From Moniliella sp. 'wahieum' (taxonomy: Eukaryota; Basidiomycota; Moniliellomycetes; Moniliellales; Moniliellaceae), in contig RSEE01000023.1 of the NCBI GenBank assembly GCA_003971905.1, positions 1-64,000 of the forward strand: a DNA stretch of 64,000 bases. Direction: 5' to 3'. Both the position numbers and the translations under genes were made by a program. This document shows, piece after piece, positions 34,022-45,241 of this stretch (its first letter is position 1; every line of letters begins with the position of its first letter). The notes under the pieces were generated by a model that was given only the letters and a program-made list of their open reading frames with translations, did not search any database and was not told the origin of the DNA.

Positions 34022-35302
34022 ATGGTTGCGCCCAGCGAGCTCCTTCGTATTCTCATCATCGTACGTCTCATTCCGTCCTACCTATTCTGGACTAACCTCC
34101 CCTTTGCGCTCCGCAGCGCCATGGCGAGACGGCGTCCAATGCTAGTGGCATCATTCAGGGACAGCTCGACATTCCTCTCAACGCCAAGGGCTATCTGCAA
34201 GCGTACTACACTGCCCACGCCCTTGCCACGAGCACATGATGAAGTCTACACTTCGCCTCTTCAGCGTGCCCGTGACACAGCCCTGACCATTGTCCGCATT
34301 CATCCGTCGCTGCGGGTCGTCTCCGCCGTGAAGGCCGAGGATGAGTCCCAGCATCTGCTTCAACAGCAGGGCACACCAACCCGCCTTCACCCTCCCAGAG
34401 GGTCGCAACGGATGCGCGACTTATGGAGCGGAACTTGGGTGAGCTGCAGGGCAAACCAGGTGCTGGCCGGGCCCACGGGGAGATCCCGGGGGCAGAGACG
34501 GCTTCCGAGTTGCGAAAGCGTCTGATTGGCTTTTGGGACGACATGACTTCGGCCCGCTGGAGGCGTTTGCAGTGCCATCCAACGCTTCATCTGGGACGAG
34601 CACGCCGGCTCCAACTTCAGGCGTTAACACCCCCACGCAGGCATTGGACCATACGGACTACACCCTCCCCCCCTCCCCCTGCTGCCTGGAAATGGTCAAG
34701 AACGTTGGCAAAAGCACCGTTCCCGTCCAGCAAAGACTTTTGCCCGGACCATTGTGTTGGTCTCCCATGGTGCTGCAATGCGGAATTTGGTCTCGTGCGT
34801 TCATCTCCAATCCGATAAGGTCATGGCTAACCGCTTACGATTAGCGCAAACTTGCTCCACTTTGGTGCTGTCCAGCTCAGTCCCGAGCTGCAAACCGCGT
34901 TCGACGCTGGTGCCCCGTTGGGACCAAGGGCCGGCTTTCCAACTGCTCCATTACTGAGATCCACTGGCCCGTTGGGCTGGATGTGTTTGACGCCATGTCG
35001 GGTAAAGTACCTCGGGTCCCACCCACGGCACTCTGGTTCGCTGGGCCGATGTGGCTCACCTGCCCCCTGAGCTGGAGAAGCAGCTGGTGGATAATGTTGA
35101 CGAGGTGGAAGAGGATGCGGAAGAGGAACAGGCGAACAATGCGCAACTCGGCTTAATTCCCAACCTGATCCAGATCCTGCCCCAAGCTTTTCCGGCCAGC
35201 GCCATCCCACGTCTGGAAGTCATTTGCAACACTGCATGCCCTATCTGCCTGCCCACCAGCCAAGCAATGCTATTGCCCCCTACGACAGCAATAGTTGTTT
35301 AG
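34022..35302 (+). CDS. Histidine phosphatase (phosphoglycerate mutase-like) superfamily protein
   Basis: A branch-1 histidine phosphatase. A first exon of 13 codons (MVAPSELLRILII, 34022-34060) is spliced over an intron (34061-34116, with an ACTAAC branch-like site) to RHGETASNASGIIQGQLDIP, which carries the catalytic RHG. Then come LNAKGYLQAY, EVYTSPLQRARDTALTIVRI and, after several frame changes, the second conserved histidine in TIVLVSHGAAMRNLV. Later pieces are ANLLHFGAVQLSPELQ, CSITEIHWPVGLDVFD and an acidic C-terminal segment DVAHLPPELEKQLVDNVDEV. The final stretch to the TAG at 35300-35302 is less certain. The substrate is unknown; the family includes fructose-2,6-bisphosphatases and broad phosphatases. 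It converges on the next gene with only about 33 bp between stops. Confidence 0.75.
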
Positions 35303-35335
35303 ACGGTGCATATGGTTGCTGAGTGCATCCTCGTT

Positions 35336-37251
35336 TTAGGGAATGTTTGCCAAGCGAGACTGGATTGCCTTGGCCGAAAACTCCTTGGCGTCCAGAGTGA
35401 GACCCGGGTTATGCGAGAGTGCCGAACGGGCATTATGGAGTGCGCGTTGCCCCGTAGTGAGCATCCCTTTCTTCTCGGGGTCGTTGGGGTCGAGTCCAAG
35501 CTGAGCCAGCGTCAGGGGCTTGACCACGTACTGGGAATAATCCCCACCCTTAACCTCGAGTAGTTCGCGCGCTTCACCTCAGCTGCACGCCAGATGGTGT
35601 GGGCCGGGTAGCTCGCGCGGATCATGTTGGGGGGAACCCCTTCCAAGTCTGCCAGTCGCGCTTCCTGGTTCGTAGCGGGGTTGTGTTCAGACTCTGGGCT
35701 ACATCCGCCCACTGATCTTGCCCGGCCCGTGCAGGTTGTCAGAGAAGGTAGGCGTGGAACCCTTGCTCACGTTAGGCTTCTCCTCCGTCAAGTCCATGTA
35801 CCTCGGCCGCGCCAGTTTCGGTTCTGGCTGAGCCAGACCCTGGGGCAAGGATGTCTGGTAATGATGCAGAGCAAACTTCATCGACAGATAGGGCGGACGG
35901 TGAAGGGGCGCATGGACTCAGGGCAGCATACTCCTTCTCCAACGCAAGTCCCCCGCGTTGCTTAGCCTCAGGGGCGGAGGAGGAGTACGTGGGGCCATCG
36001 TACTTAAAGTCCTTACCGTTAGGGAATTTGGGTACGACTGGTGCACCCACCATCTTGTGACCCAGATGCTGACGTGAGTTGTAGTAGTTCCGTGGCTGAG
36101 TGAAAAGGGATCGTTCCAATCGGTTTGTACATGCTCCAGGCGCAGTTTTGAGTGGTACTCGCCGGGACGAGGCCAAGCTGCGAGGAGCTGGTAGTATCCC
36201 GTTCTCCCTGGTCCACAGCCACTCTCGCATCTCCATTGCGTTGACTTCCGCAGTTTGGCGGCCGCCCTTTGGGACATGGGAGACTGAGACAGTCTTGCGC
36301 GCCAACAGATCACGTTCCAGAGTCTCGTCCTCTTCGGGAATGGCTCAGGCTCCATTGCCTCATCCACTTCATCCAAAGCACGAAGCGTGCTGGATGTACG
36401 GGCTGACGTTGCGTGTTTGGGCGGGGGAGGCCATCGTCCAAGTCATCCTCCGAAGCAGCTTTACGCGCCTTGAGGTTCTCTGCTGTTGCATGTTCCGAAC
36501 GCAACTGGCGTCGCCTTTGCAGTTTCCGACCCACCTTCTCCGCATGAGCAAGCTTACTGTCGTCGTCCGCTTCAAAGTCTAGCACGGCCTCGCCTTCTTC
36601 CTGTGCGGTCAAGCTGTCCACTCCCTGCTCTGCCAGTTCGGGAGATTCAGCAAGCTCGGCACGCTTGGAAGGAGGGATTGCTGTATTTGCTTGCATCTCC
36701 GCCGAGACGAGGGGAACGGACGCCTTCACGGGGTCGACCTTCGCGGCGCGGCGCGCCCTCGGGGGACGGAATTCCCGGCGAGGCTGGCCGTCTCGTGGGG
36801 GGCGGGAGTCTCGCCGCTCGCCTTCCCGCGGACGGAACTCACGGCGATCACCATCGCGTGGACGGAAGTCACGACGCTCCCCGTCGCGCTGTCCGAAATC
36901 GCGACGAGGGCGGGAATCACGACGCTCCCCATTATTACGCAGCATGGGGGCATTAGGATCACGCTGCTTAGTCGTCGCCTCGCGGCTCTGCTCGCCAAAC
37001 TGATTGAAGATGAACTTGCGTGCCGAAGGACCCTTGCGATCCGCGTTGGGCGATGCTTTGGCCGCTGGGGCGGGCTTGGCAGCAGGCTTGCGGGCGCGGG
37101 ACGAGGGCATATTGAGGATGGCACGCAGCTTGCTCTGGGCCGAATCCTTACTGTCGGCCATTGCCACCGCGGACGCGTGGAGAGAGCGCCATTGCGCCCG
37201 GCTGGCCAGCTGGACAGCGGCCTGGACACGGCGCGGGGCGACGAGCATCAT
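35336..37251 (-). CDS. Mitochondrially targeted protein with Arg/Asp-rich repeats
   Basis: I do not recognise a family with confidence; a fungal mitochondrial ribosome or RNA-associated factor is a reasonable guess. The ATG at 37251 gives MMLVAPRRVQAAVQLASRAQ, continuing WRSLHASAVAMADS, a classic presequence with a RSLHAS-type cleavage region. KFIFNQFGEQSREATTKQRD follows, then a low-complexity region with approximate repeats built on GERRDFRPRD, GDRREFRPRE and GERRDSRPPRD. Past an acidic segment (EGEAVLDFEADDDSKLAHAE) the coding moves through other frames with APVVPKFPNGKDFKYDGPTY, EARLADLEGVPPNMIRASYP, VVKPLTLAQLGLDPNDPEKK and ALSHNPGLTLDAKEFSAKAI, ending IQSRLANIP at TAA 35336-35338. Frame slips lie near 36310, 35780 and 35530. 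It is divergent from SRP receptor alpha. Confidence 0.6.
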
Positions 37252-37508
37252 CGCTTCGCTGGGCCGCCGCAGACGATGGAGCAGCAGCTCGCTCGCCAGC
37301 GGCCGGTAGCGCCCCGCCTTCCAGCTTCCGCCTCCGCTCCCGGCGGTCAGATCCGCCGGCCTGAGAAGGCGCGCCAGCGGAATATATGGGGGTTCCGCCC
37401 GAACATATTGCACCGAGTCCCCATCCCTCCCCCCCCACCACCCGCACCGCCTCCTCTTCGCGCGCGCGTCACACGGCTTGCTGGACTGCTCTCTGCGCTG
37501 CCGGCACG
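37252..37508. promoter_or_regulatory. 257-bp bidirectional promoter region
   Basis: The only sequence between the start codons of the mitochondrial repeat protein (-) and SRP receptor alpha (+). It includes GGAATATATGGGG near 37379 and a C-run at 37428-37440. Promoter function is inferred from position. Confidence 0.5.
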
Positions 37509-39698
37509 ATGCTCGACCACGTTGCTGTCGTCCTCGATGGTACGTAGCTGCCCAGCATGCCATCCTCGTCTCTGCAGCGAAACTAACCCCTTGACTCAGG
37601 CGGGCTCGAGCTCTGGTCCCGCTCTTTCGCCTTCGCCGCTGCTCCCCAAGAGGCGGTGGCGGTGGTGAACCAGCTGGTGCGGGAAGTGTTTATCGAGGAA
37701 CGCACTTCCGCTCCCCTGTCTTCTTCTTCGTCCGACCGGTGGGCCGTTTTGAGGCAGGCCCCTTTGTCGCGCGTTATCTCCAGGTCAACACGCTGGCCAA
37801 GCCACTGCTCTTTGTTGCCGTGCACCAGCTGCTTCCACTCTCTATGTCGACGCCCTGATGCATGACTGGGCCGCCGAGTTTACCCCTTGGTCCGCGATTT
37901 TGTCACTGCCCTTCTCCAGGTAGGCACACCTTCCGGATTGGACAAGGCTACTTCTGCCCTTGATGGCGGTGAGGTGGGGTCGGCCCTCCCGGCAGAGAAG
38001 AGGGAGGCACTTGCTTCCCGTTTGGACGCCTGGGTCCCAAAATTCACTGCGTTGGTCCGGAAACACGAACGTTCCTCTCACTCCACCTCAGGGCGAGGCG
38101 GCGCTCTCTCTGTTCCGAGAGCACCGGGGGCACGTCCGTCTCGGGCGAGTCGGACGTGGATACCTCCCAAGTTGAGGCCAAACCCCTTACTGCTGAAGAG
38201 AAGAAGGAGGGCTGGCTGGCCGCTGTGAGGGCACGTTTGGCCGCATCGGGTTCGGGCAAAAAAGGGAAAAAGTCGAATGGCTTCCCGTGTCCTCAGGCGC
38301 AACTCTCCTACCCGGACAAACAAGGCAAGAAGAAAAGGGAAAAGGAAAGGAGATGCGCAAGTGGGATGCCGATGGCCGCTCCGTGGCTGTCAACCAGGAC
38401 GATTCGGCCTTGGATTTCTACCTCTTCCGCTACAGACCCGGAGGCTCGCAAGCTATGGCAGCCGCATTGGTGGATAAGGCGTCGATGGGCCGGACCGACG
38501 CCAATGGAATGTACGAGGTGGCTGACTTTGAGGGTGAAGGGTAAAGGTGCCTCCAAATCGGGATGGATGTCCAAGCTCTCTACAGGGGGTGGGTCCAATG
38601 GTGGAATCCTCTCCCGGCTAAGTGGGGGAGGCGCTGGGACACTCACCAAGGAAGACTTGGCCCCAGCTTTGCAAGCTATGCAACAGCAACTCCAGTCCAA
38701 GAACGTGGCGGCGGATGTAGCAGCTCGTCTGTGCGCGGGCTGAGGCTCGCCTGGTGGGGCGCCCACGCTCCTCTGGTGGTCTACTGACGGTGGCGCTGAA
38801 AAGATGGTTCGCAACGCCCTGTCCGACTCGATCGCCCGCGTCTTGACTCCTCGCACTTCAACTGATGTGCTAGCTGAGATCTCGGCTCGTAGGACGGCTC
38901 AAGAAGTCAAGGCAGCCGTCGACGCATCTCGTTCGGCCAAAGGCGGAGCTTCCCAAGTTCATCGTCCTTACACCATTGCTTTTGGGGGTAAATGGTGTGG
39001 GTAAGTCAACGAACTTGTCCAAGGTCGCGTTTTGGTTGCTGCAGAACCAGCTTCGTGTGCTCGTCGCGGCTTGCGATACGTTCCGTGCTGGTGCTGTGGA
39101 GCAGTTGCGGTACATGTCCGCAACCTGGGACAACTCCATGATTCCTCTACAGGGGGTGTGACCTCGGTCACTAATGCCGATGGGGCTGAGTCGAGCGAGG
39201 GCAAGGACATTGCTCTTTTGAGGCTGGATATGGGCGGGACGCCGCAGCCTTGGCTGGGCAAGCGATCGCTGCGGGGGAGAAGGGCGGATATGACGTGTGC
39301 TTATCGATACGGCCGGACGGATGCAAGACAACGAACCTCTGATGCGCGCCTGGCACGGCTGGTCCAGGTAAATAACCCGGATAAGATTCTCTTTGTGGGA
39401 GAAGCCTTGACGGGCAACGAAGCGGTCGACCAACTGTCGCGCTTTGATGGCGCCCTCAAAGACCTCGGGGGGCGTGGGCTAGATGGGATGATTCTAACCA
39501 AGTTCGACACGAGTACGTATTTTTTTGTTTGGCCGTATGGTATACTGACCTTCACTGCTAGTTGACGACAAGGGGCGCTACATTGACTGCACGGCGATTA
39601 CGGGCTTGCCCATCTATTTCGTCGGTACAGGACAGACATACACCGACCTGCGTCAACTGAGGGTAAACGCAATTGTCGACGCTCTGATGCGCGATTGA
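37509..39698 (+). CDS. SRP101: Signal recognition particle receptor subunit alpha
   Basis: This is the GTPase docking protein at the ER membrane that receives SRP-ribosome complexes. A short first exon ([10 protein letters not shown], 37509-37539) joins across an intron (37540-37599) to [20 protein letters not shown], the SRX longin-like domain that binds the beta subunit. A charged linker includes KKGKKSNGF and Gly/Ser-rich segments. The NG GTPase domain shows [20 protein letters not shown] (G1), [18 protein letters not shown] (G2/I-box), a diverged-frame G3 containing [12 protein letters not shown]-like sequence, [20 protein letters not shown] and [11 protein letters not shown] (G4). A last intron (about 39512-39562) leads to [20 protein letters not shown] and [23 protein letters not shown] at 39696. 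The G1 region is one G short in its run at 38977-38981. Confidence 0.9.
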
Positions 39699-40032
39699 GC
39701 CAGACGACTATCTGCTTCTCCATGGTTCTTTCATCTCGCTATGCCATCTACTGTAACTACAAAAAATGCAGACCCGCCCTGCGCTTCTTTTTGCCGAGCA
39801 TTGTTAGTGGGCCATTGTCTACATCGCATACGCAGCTGCTGTGTGCTCCACACTCCACGCCGGCTACCACGTCACACTTTTAGTGCCGATTCACTTTTTA
39901 GCGTAAAACGATTACGATCCGCCACCACGTGTGCTATAACTAAAAAAGAGAGTCGCTAGTATGCACGGGGGCTTTTGGGATTTAGCGCAAAGGTTCGCGC
40001 AGACGAGAACTCGCACGCACCGATGTGGCTGA

Positions 40033-40045
40033 GCTCAGTCTGAGC
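40033..40045. repeat. 13-bp palindrome GCTCAG-T-CTGAGC, copy 3
   Basis: Same half-sites as copies 1, 2 and 4 with T as the central base. Confidence 0.75.
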
Positions 40046-40410
40046 ACTGGATCTGAGCTAGTCCGATAATTGTGGCGCGTTTGAAGACCTAAGGCCTAAA
40101 AGGAAAATAGCATGTTTGAGTAGCTTTCAGTTCAGTTTGCCCTCTATGTTTGGGCGATTCTCGAGCAATCAGCTTCAAGAGGTGCGAGTGGTTGTGAGCG
40201 ACAAACGCGTAGAACTGTGGCTGCCGATCATCTGTTGCATGGTTTGACAGAGAGACTTGGGTAAGAGTCTGCGCATGCTGATCGCCCTGACACACGCGTG
40301 ACGTGACCGAGACGAACATTGTTTTCCTAGTCGGTGAGTCGTCACCACGGTGGGAGCCACCTGCACAGAATGCAGACTGATCCTGGCACTGCTGTGTACG
40401 GCCGGGCCAG

Positions 40411-40430
40411 TGAAGCTTGAAGCTTGAAGT
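40411..40430. repeat. Heptamer array TGAAGCT x2.8
   Basis: Two perfect copies and TGAAGT. Same unit as TTGAAGC in another phase. Confidence 0.8.
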
Positions 40431-40542
40431 CATATTTGGTCACTGCGTACAGTCGCTAATTAATGAAGTCAGTATCACTGGTCAGTAGTTACTGTGACAT
40501 CTGACGTCGATCTGACGAATCATTGGTTCCAGCTGATGTGAT

Positions 40543-40556
40543 AGTGACTAGTGACT
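40543..40556. repeat. Heptamer duplication AGTGACT x2
   Basis: Two perfect adjacent copies. Confidence 0.8.
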
Positions 40557-41245
40557 GCCGTAGGCCTCGTCATGGGTACACCATCGACGTCGGCGATGAA
40601 AACTCAAGACGCAGTGAACGTGTTGAACGTGAGGCTCAGCTGAGCGCGCGCAGCTGAACCGCTGGACGTGGAACAGCCTGTCGAAGCTCAACGCTCAGCT
40701 CAGCGCCCACACGAACACAGCCCATGGCCATGTCAGGAACGCCGCCGGAGAGAAATCGAAACACTTGGCACACACTGGCGCTGTGCTTTCCTCAGCGCGG
40801 GTGGGTTCGGCTGAGCGGCCAAAACACACAAAAGAGGCCCCGTGCCGAGCGGGTTTAGAAGAAGTTTGAATCAGATGAGTTGGCACACTTGTCGCCCACA
40901 GAACGAGTGGCGTGGACGCATACCCATCGATGATGCCGTGCGGCGCCGGAAACTCTTCCGTCTGGCTGGTGGAGGCGTCCGTGCACGTGTCGTGGCCAAT
41001 GGAACAGGAGAGGGGGGTTGGGGCTGGGAGCCCGCCAGTCTTCCTGAGACAAGTCTTCGCTGGTTTGCTCAACACGTTGAGCTCGACAGCGAGCTGTCGG
41101 CTCCAGGGCACTGTGCTAACCAGCCTTTTCCAATCCGTTGGGCTCAAATTCTGCCCTTTATTTGGCTACTTATCGCCGGCCGCTGCCCACCCGCTCTTCG
41201 ACCTCCCACCAACACTACCACCTCTCCTACTCTTCCACAAAAATC

Positions 41246-42881
41246 ATGGCCCTCGCTCGCAACGCACGCATGACCCAGATTGAGTGGCTTGCTGGCCTCA
41301 ACCCCCTCGGTCTGGAGGAGTCCGCGGCCAACCCAACCAGCGCAAGACTGCCATTGTCTGCACCATTGGCCCCAAGAGCAACCAACGTGCCCCTCAAGGC
41401 CCTCCGCGATGCAGGCATGAACGTTGTCCGCCTCAACGCCTCGCACGGCACTCACGAGTACTTCCAATCGGTCATTGACAACGCGCGCGAGGTTGATGCC
41501 AAGTACCCTGGCCGCCCCTGGCCATTGCGCTCGACACCAAGGGCCCCGAGATGCGCACCGGCATGATGGTCAACGGCGAGGACGCCCCCATCGAGGCTGG
41601 CCATGTCTTCTACGTTACCACTGACGATGCATACGCCGAGAAGTCAAGCCCCGAATACCTCTACATTGACTACAAGAACCTGCCCCAGAAGATCGACGTG
41701 GGCAAGAAGATTTTCATTGACGATGGTATTCTCGCGCTTGAGGTGTTGGCGATTGAGTCGTCTACCATGGTCAAGGTTCGCTCGGTGAACGCCGGTGTCT
41801 TTCGAACAAGAAGGGTGTCAACCTTCCCATGACGGAGATTGACCTCCCCGCTCTGTCGGCCAAGACGAGGCCGACATTCGCTTCGCCGTTGCGCAGAACC
41901 TGGATTACGTCTTTGCGTCTTCATTCGCACCCCCGAAGACGTCAAGCACATCCGCAAGGTCCTTGGCGAGGATGGCGCTCACATCAAAATTATTCCAAGA
42001 TCGAGTCTCACCAGGGTGTTCAGAACTTCACTGACATTCTCAAGGAGACTGACGGCATCATGGTCGCTCGTGGTGACTTGGTATTGAAATCCCGGCCGAG
42101 GCTGTGGCTGTGAGCCAGGTGCGTCTCTCCTTTCCTAACTCACGCACTTCATGCTGACTCCCTGTTTCCGCCCACTAGAAAATGATGATTGCCCAGTGCA
42201 ACCTGGCCGGAAAGCCGGTTATCTGCGCCACCCAGATGCTCGAGTCTATGATCAAGAACAACCGCCCCACTCGTGCCGAGGTGTCGGATGTGTTCAATGC
42301 CGTGCTCGATGGCGCTGACTGTGTCATGCTTTCCGGTGAGACGGCCAAGGGTCTGTACCCCGTGGAAGCAGTCACCACCATGGCCCAGACCTCTCGCCTG
42401 GCCGAGTCGGCGATTGCCTACCCCGCCCTCTTCAACGAAATGCGCCAGGTGTTCAGACGCCGACCCACACCGAGGAGACGGTCGCCATGGCTGCCGTGGC
42501 TGCCTCGCTGGAGCAGAACGCTGGTGCGATCCTGCTCATGTCCACCTCGGGTAACACTGCCCGTCTTGTGGCCAAGTACCGGCCGAAGTGCCCTGTGCTC
42601 GTTATTACCCGTAACGAGCAACCGTTCGTGCTTGCCACTGTACCGCGGCACCTACCCCTTCCTCTACGCCGACACGCGCCCCTCAGCAGGCAAGTGGCAC
42701 AGGACGTGGACAACCGCATCAAGTTCGGCTTTGCCCAGGCTCTTGAGCTTGGTATCCTCAAGCCTGGTGCCACCGTCGTTGCCCTCCAGGTTGGCGTGCG
42801 GGCAAGGGTGCGACCAACTCGATGCGCATCCTCTCCGTCCCCACCCACGAGTCGGGGCTCGAGCTCGAGGCGGCACACTAA
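41246..42881 (+). CDS. PYK1: Pyruvate kinase
   Basis: Catalyses the last step of glycolysis, phosphoenolpyruvate plus ADP to pyruvate plus ATP, in the cytosol. The ATG at 41246 gives [20 protein letters not shown]. Family segments in order: [47 protein letters not shown] (in shifted frames), [20 protein letters not shown], a catalytic [29 protein letters not shown], then an intron (42119-42178) and [60 protein letters not shown] and the C-domain [20 protein letters not shown]. It ends [13 protein letters not shown] at 42879-42881. At least eight one-base frame changes are needed, mostly at C or G runs (for example AACCCAACCAG where AACCCCAACCAG keeps frame near 41331). A cell could not do without this enzyme, so the breaks are almost surely technical. 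Confidence 0.95.
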
Positions 42882-43235
42882 TTTTTCCCTTGATTCTCAT
42901 GGCAACGTCTCCTATCATGTTACCCATCTCTCTCTTTGTCACTCGTTTTTGAATGCCTTGATTCTGAGTTACAAGAGCGCTCATTGGTAGACGCAAGAAC
43001 CATAGTTGACTCGACGTCATGGGAAGGCCAAACTAACCTGCTCTGTGCGCATGCTACCTCCTTTCGACCAGCGTGGGAACATTTATGTGTTGGGGATGCC
43101 TCTTAAACTTGCAATAGATCCTGAAGTGGTGGATTCCCAGCGGCCATTGAGGCCGGAGGCTGTCCATCGTCTGAATGAATTGCTAACTCGTTCATACTAG
43201 TACAGTAGCATTTGCAAAGCCAAGACAAAGAAGAA
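42882..43235. other. Spacer with a short coding-like plus-strand frame
   Basis: Between 43050 and 43200 a plus-strand frame reads PPFDQRGNIYVLGMPLKLAI, DPEVVDSQRPLRPEAVHRL, and ends LTRSY at TAG 43198-43200. It is too short to assign; it could be an exon of an unrecognised gene or chance. Confidence 0.25.
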
Positions 43236-43860
43236 AAAGTGCGCCTAATGGCTCGCTCATCCTGCCGTCCTGTCCATGTCAGCTCGTGCGACCCCAATCA
43301 AGAAGCCAATGATATCGACATCCGGTCCGGGCGCAATGCTTCTCCGCCGGGCATTTCCGGGTATTTCCAAACGGATGTAGCCTGACGTAACGCGAGTGTT
43401 GGATACGAATTAGTGTTGTGGATGTGTGAACGTCGATGACCCATCTCTCCACAATGAGCTTTTTTGGCAAAAGAAGTTCCTTCCAGTGCCCAAACTTCTT
43501 CGCAATCCTGTCTGAGGAAGACCGACGGACTTCTGCTTCAAAGGGGGTTTACAGTCACTACGAAAAAACGTGATCTATTCTCTTTCCGTGTGTGCATCAA
43601 GGGAAGATAGCCTAAGTCTTATGAATGCCATAATCGTCACTTGGGAGGGTTAAGGATACTCACCAACAGCTGGTGCGTATCTGGGCTCATACAGTTCCTT
43701 AAGCGGCCCCCTGGACGAAGAGACTGGACGAGGAGGACGAGGTGATGGAAAAGATGGCGCCCCTTTCCTTCGGTCAGATTTCTGACTAGAGGGTCAAGTA
43801 TCCCTGTCAAAGTGGGTGCAGGTCAAGCTGTGGAAAGAACGTATGTATGTCTTCCCCCGA
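43236..43860 (-). other. Unassigned coding-like minus-strand stretch, probably spliced
   Basis: On the minus strand an exon-like segment reads RRKGAPSFPSPRPPRPVSSS, then GPLKELYEPRYAPAV, and meets a canonical donor (GTGAGTATCC, complement near 43665). An acceptor CTTAG follows about 50 bp later and leads to YLPLMHTRKENRSRFFVVTV. After a frame change come KKFGHWKELLLPKKLIVERW and VIDVHTSTTLI, and after another SNTRVTSGYIRLEIPGNARR and APGPDVDIIGFLIGVARADM. Donor, acceptor and codon-like composition together suggest a real small gene broken by indels. ERWVIDVHTS is faintly like the core strand of HORMA-type proteins, but I do not claim that family. Start and stop are not fixed. Confidence 0.35.
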
Positions 43861-44105
43861 CTAAACCCCCATTTTAATCTGGGGCCCTCCTCCCCAGGAT
43901 CCAAAAAGCCCATAATAGTTCAACAATCCAAATTCCATCCCGTCGCATGCTTCCAAGAAGGGGGTGGCATCCTCGCTAGGACCTCAATATGGTAATCATT
44001 ACCACATCTCTGTGGCCATCATATCCTAATCTTTGAGTCTGTTTCCCACGCGTCATCGCAGTAGTAGATGTATGCATATCCTTGAGCTTGGCATCAGGAC
44101 TCGTT
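43861..44105. other. Short spacer, 3' side of homoserine dehydrogenase
   Basis: No gene recognised. It may contain the first exon or promoter of the unassigned minus-strand stretch. Confidence 0.35.
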
Positions 44106-45241
44106 CTATAGAGCCCGGCGCTCGGCAACCTTGATCAGGTCGGCCACAACGCCCATGGCGGTCACGTCGGCACCAGCACCAGCACCTTGGACAAGCAAAG
44201 GACGGACAGGGTAGCGCTTAGTAGTAAAGGAGACAATGTTTCGCTCCCCCCCAGCGAGGCGGCGAAAGGGTGGGTAGCATCGTACTTCTCCAAACTGGCC
44301 TTGACCTCTCCCGATTGAGCATCAATCACTCCAACGTAGCGCCAGACTTTCCTTCTTTCTTGGCCTCCTCACGCAGCGCCGCCAGCTCATCGAATTCGGC
44401 CAACTTGGCAATGTAATCGTCGCCATCCGCCACCTTGCCTTCTTTTTCCAGGGCGGCGAGCTTGTCGGGGGTAAGCGATTTGGTCGGCACAGAGGCAAAT
44501 CCCTCAGGAAGAGGAGCAGCCTTGGCCACAGTGGGGACCAGGCGGGACAAGATGGTCAACTTGCGAGCTACATCCGAGCCTGACAAGTCATCGCCAGGGT
44601 ACGGTTCGGTGTACCCGTTCTTCTTAGCTACCGCCACCACCTCGGAGAACTTTGCAGTGCTGTTGAGCGAAGGTGGGCACCACACATTGAAGATGTACGA
44701 CAGGGTACCAGAAAAGACACCCTCAATCTTGTGGATCTCATCACCGTGGCAACCAGGTCCTTCAGCGTTGAAATGATGGCAAGCCGGCGCCCACCGTGCT
44801 CTCCAGCTGAATCAGTGGCCCCTGGGGTCCGGCCTGTCCTCGAGCGCCTTTAGGATATCATCAAACAAACTCTTGGGACCCGAGTAGGCCTTCTTGTTGG
44901 GCGTTACAACGCCCCGCCCGATGAAGAGGGGGTAAGCAGGCGATGGCATCGTTCGAGTGTTGTCGACCACGACCGTGTGCTTGCCGCCGGCTCGGGAGGC
45001 AAGGAGCTCGATCAGCTGCGATGGGGCCGGGGCGGTGGTGGTAGAAGCGGCGAGTGGGAAGGCCAGTCGGGTCCAAGCGGGCCCGAGGGCAAGAGCAGCT
45101 TGCGCGAATTCTGCACACTTACAATCCGCAGTGCCTGGGCAGGATGGGAGAGCTGGTGATCTGTGCTATCACAGCGCTGCCAACCAGGCCAGCACCGACG
45201 ATGGCAACGTTGACGTTTCCGCTGAAGCTCGGGGCAGCCAT
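44106..45241 (-). CDS. HOM6: Homoserine dehydrogenase
   Basis: Reduces aspartate semialdehyde to homoserine with NAD(P)H, the branch point to threonine and methionine; animals lack it. The ATG at 45241 gives MAAPSFSGNVNVAIVGAGLV, a Rossmann nucleotide-binding start (G-x-G-x-x-G as GAGLVG). Then come RIVSVQNSRKLLLPSG, a frame-shifted SPAYPLFIGRGVVTPNKKAY, EGVFSGTLSYIFNVW, and the catalytic-domain stretch VVAVAKKNGYTEPYPGDDLS followed by GSDVARKLTILSR, the most diagnostic segment. The long insert TKSLTPDKLAALEKEGKVAD is typical of fungal enzymes. The C-terminus reads ERRAL with TAG at 44106-44108, preceded by FTTKRYPVRPLLVQGAGAGA and DVTAMGVVADLIKVA. Several single-base frame changes occur. It diverges from eIF1. 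Confidence 0.92.

Larger units (their letters stand above)
39699..41245. other. Spacer rich in heptamers and palindromes
   Basis: No gene recognised. Contents: palindromes at 40033-40045 and (spacer-less GCTCAGCTGAGC) 40634-40645, and heptamer arrays at 40411 and 40543. The last 300 bp are the pyruvate kinase leader and promoter, C/T-rich near 41190-41240. Confidence 0.45.

Noticed and set aside
27748-35302. A larger biosynthetic gene cluster around the synthetase
   Set aside because: Neighbours are a histidine phosphatase, a LINE-rich spacer and housekeeping genes; no tailoring enzyme, dedicated regulator or transporter was recognised.
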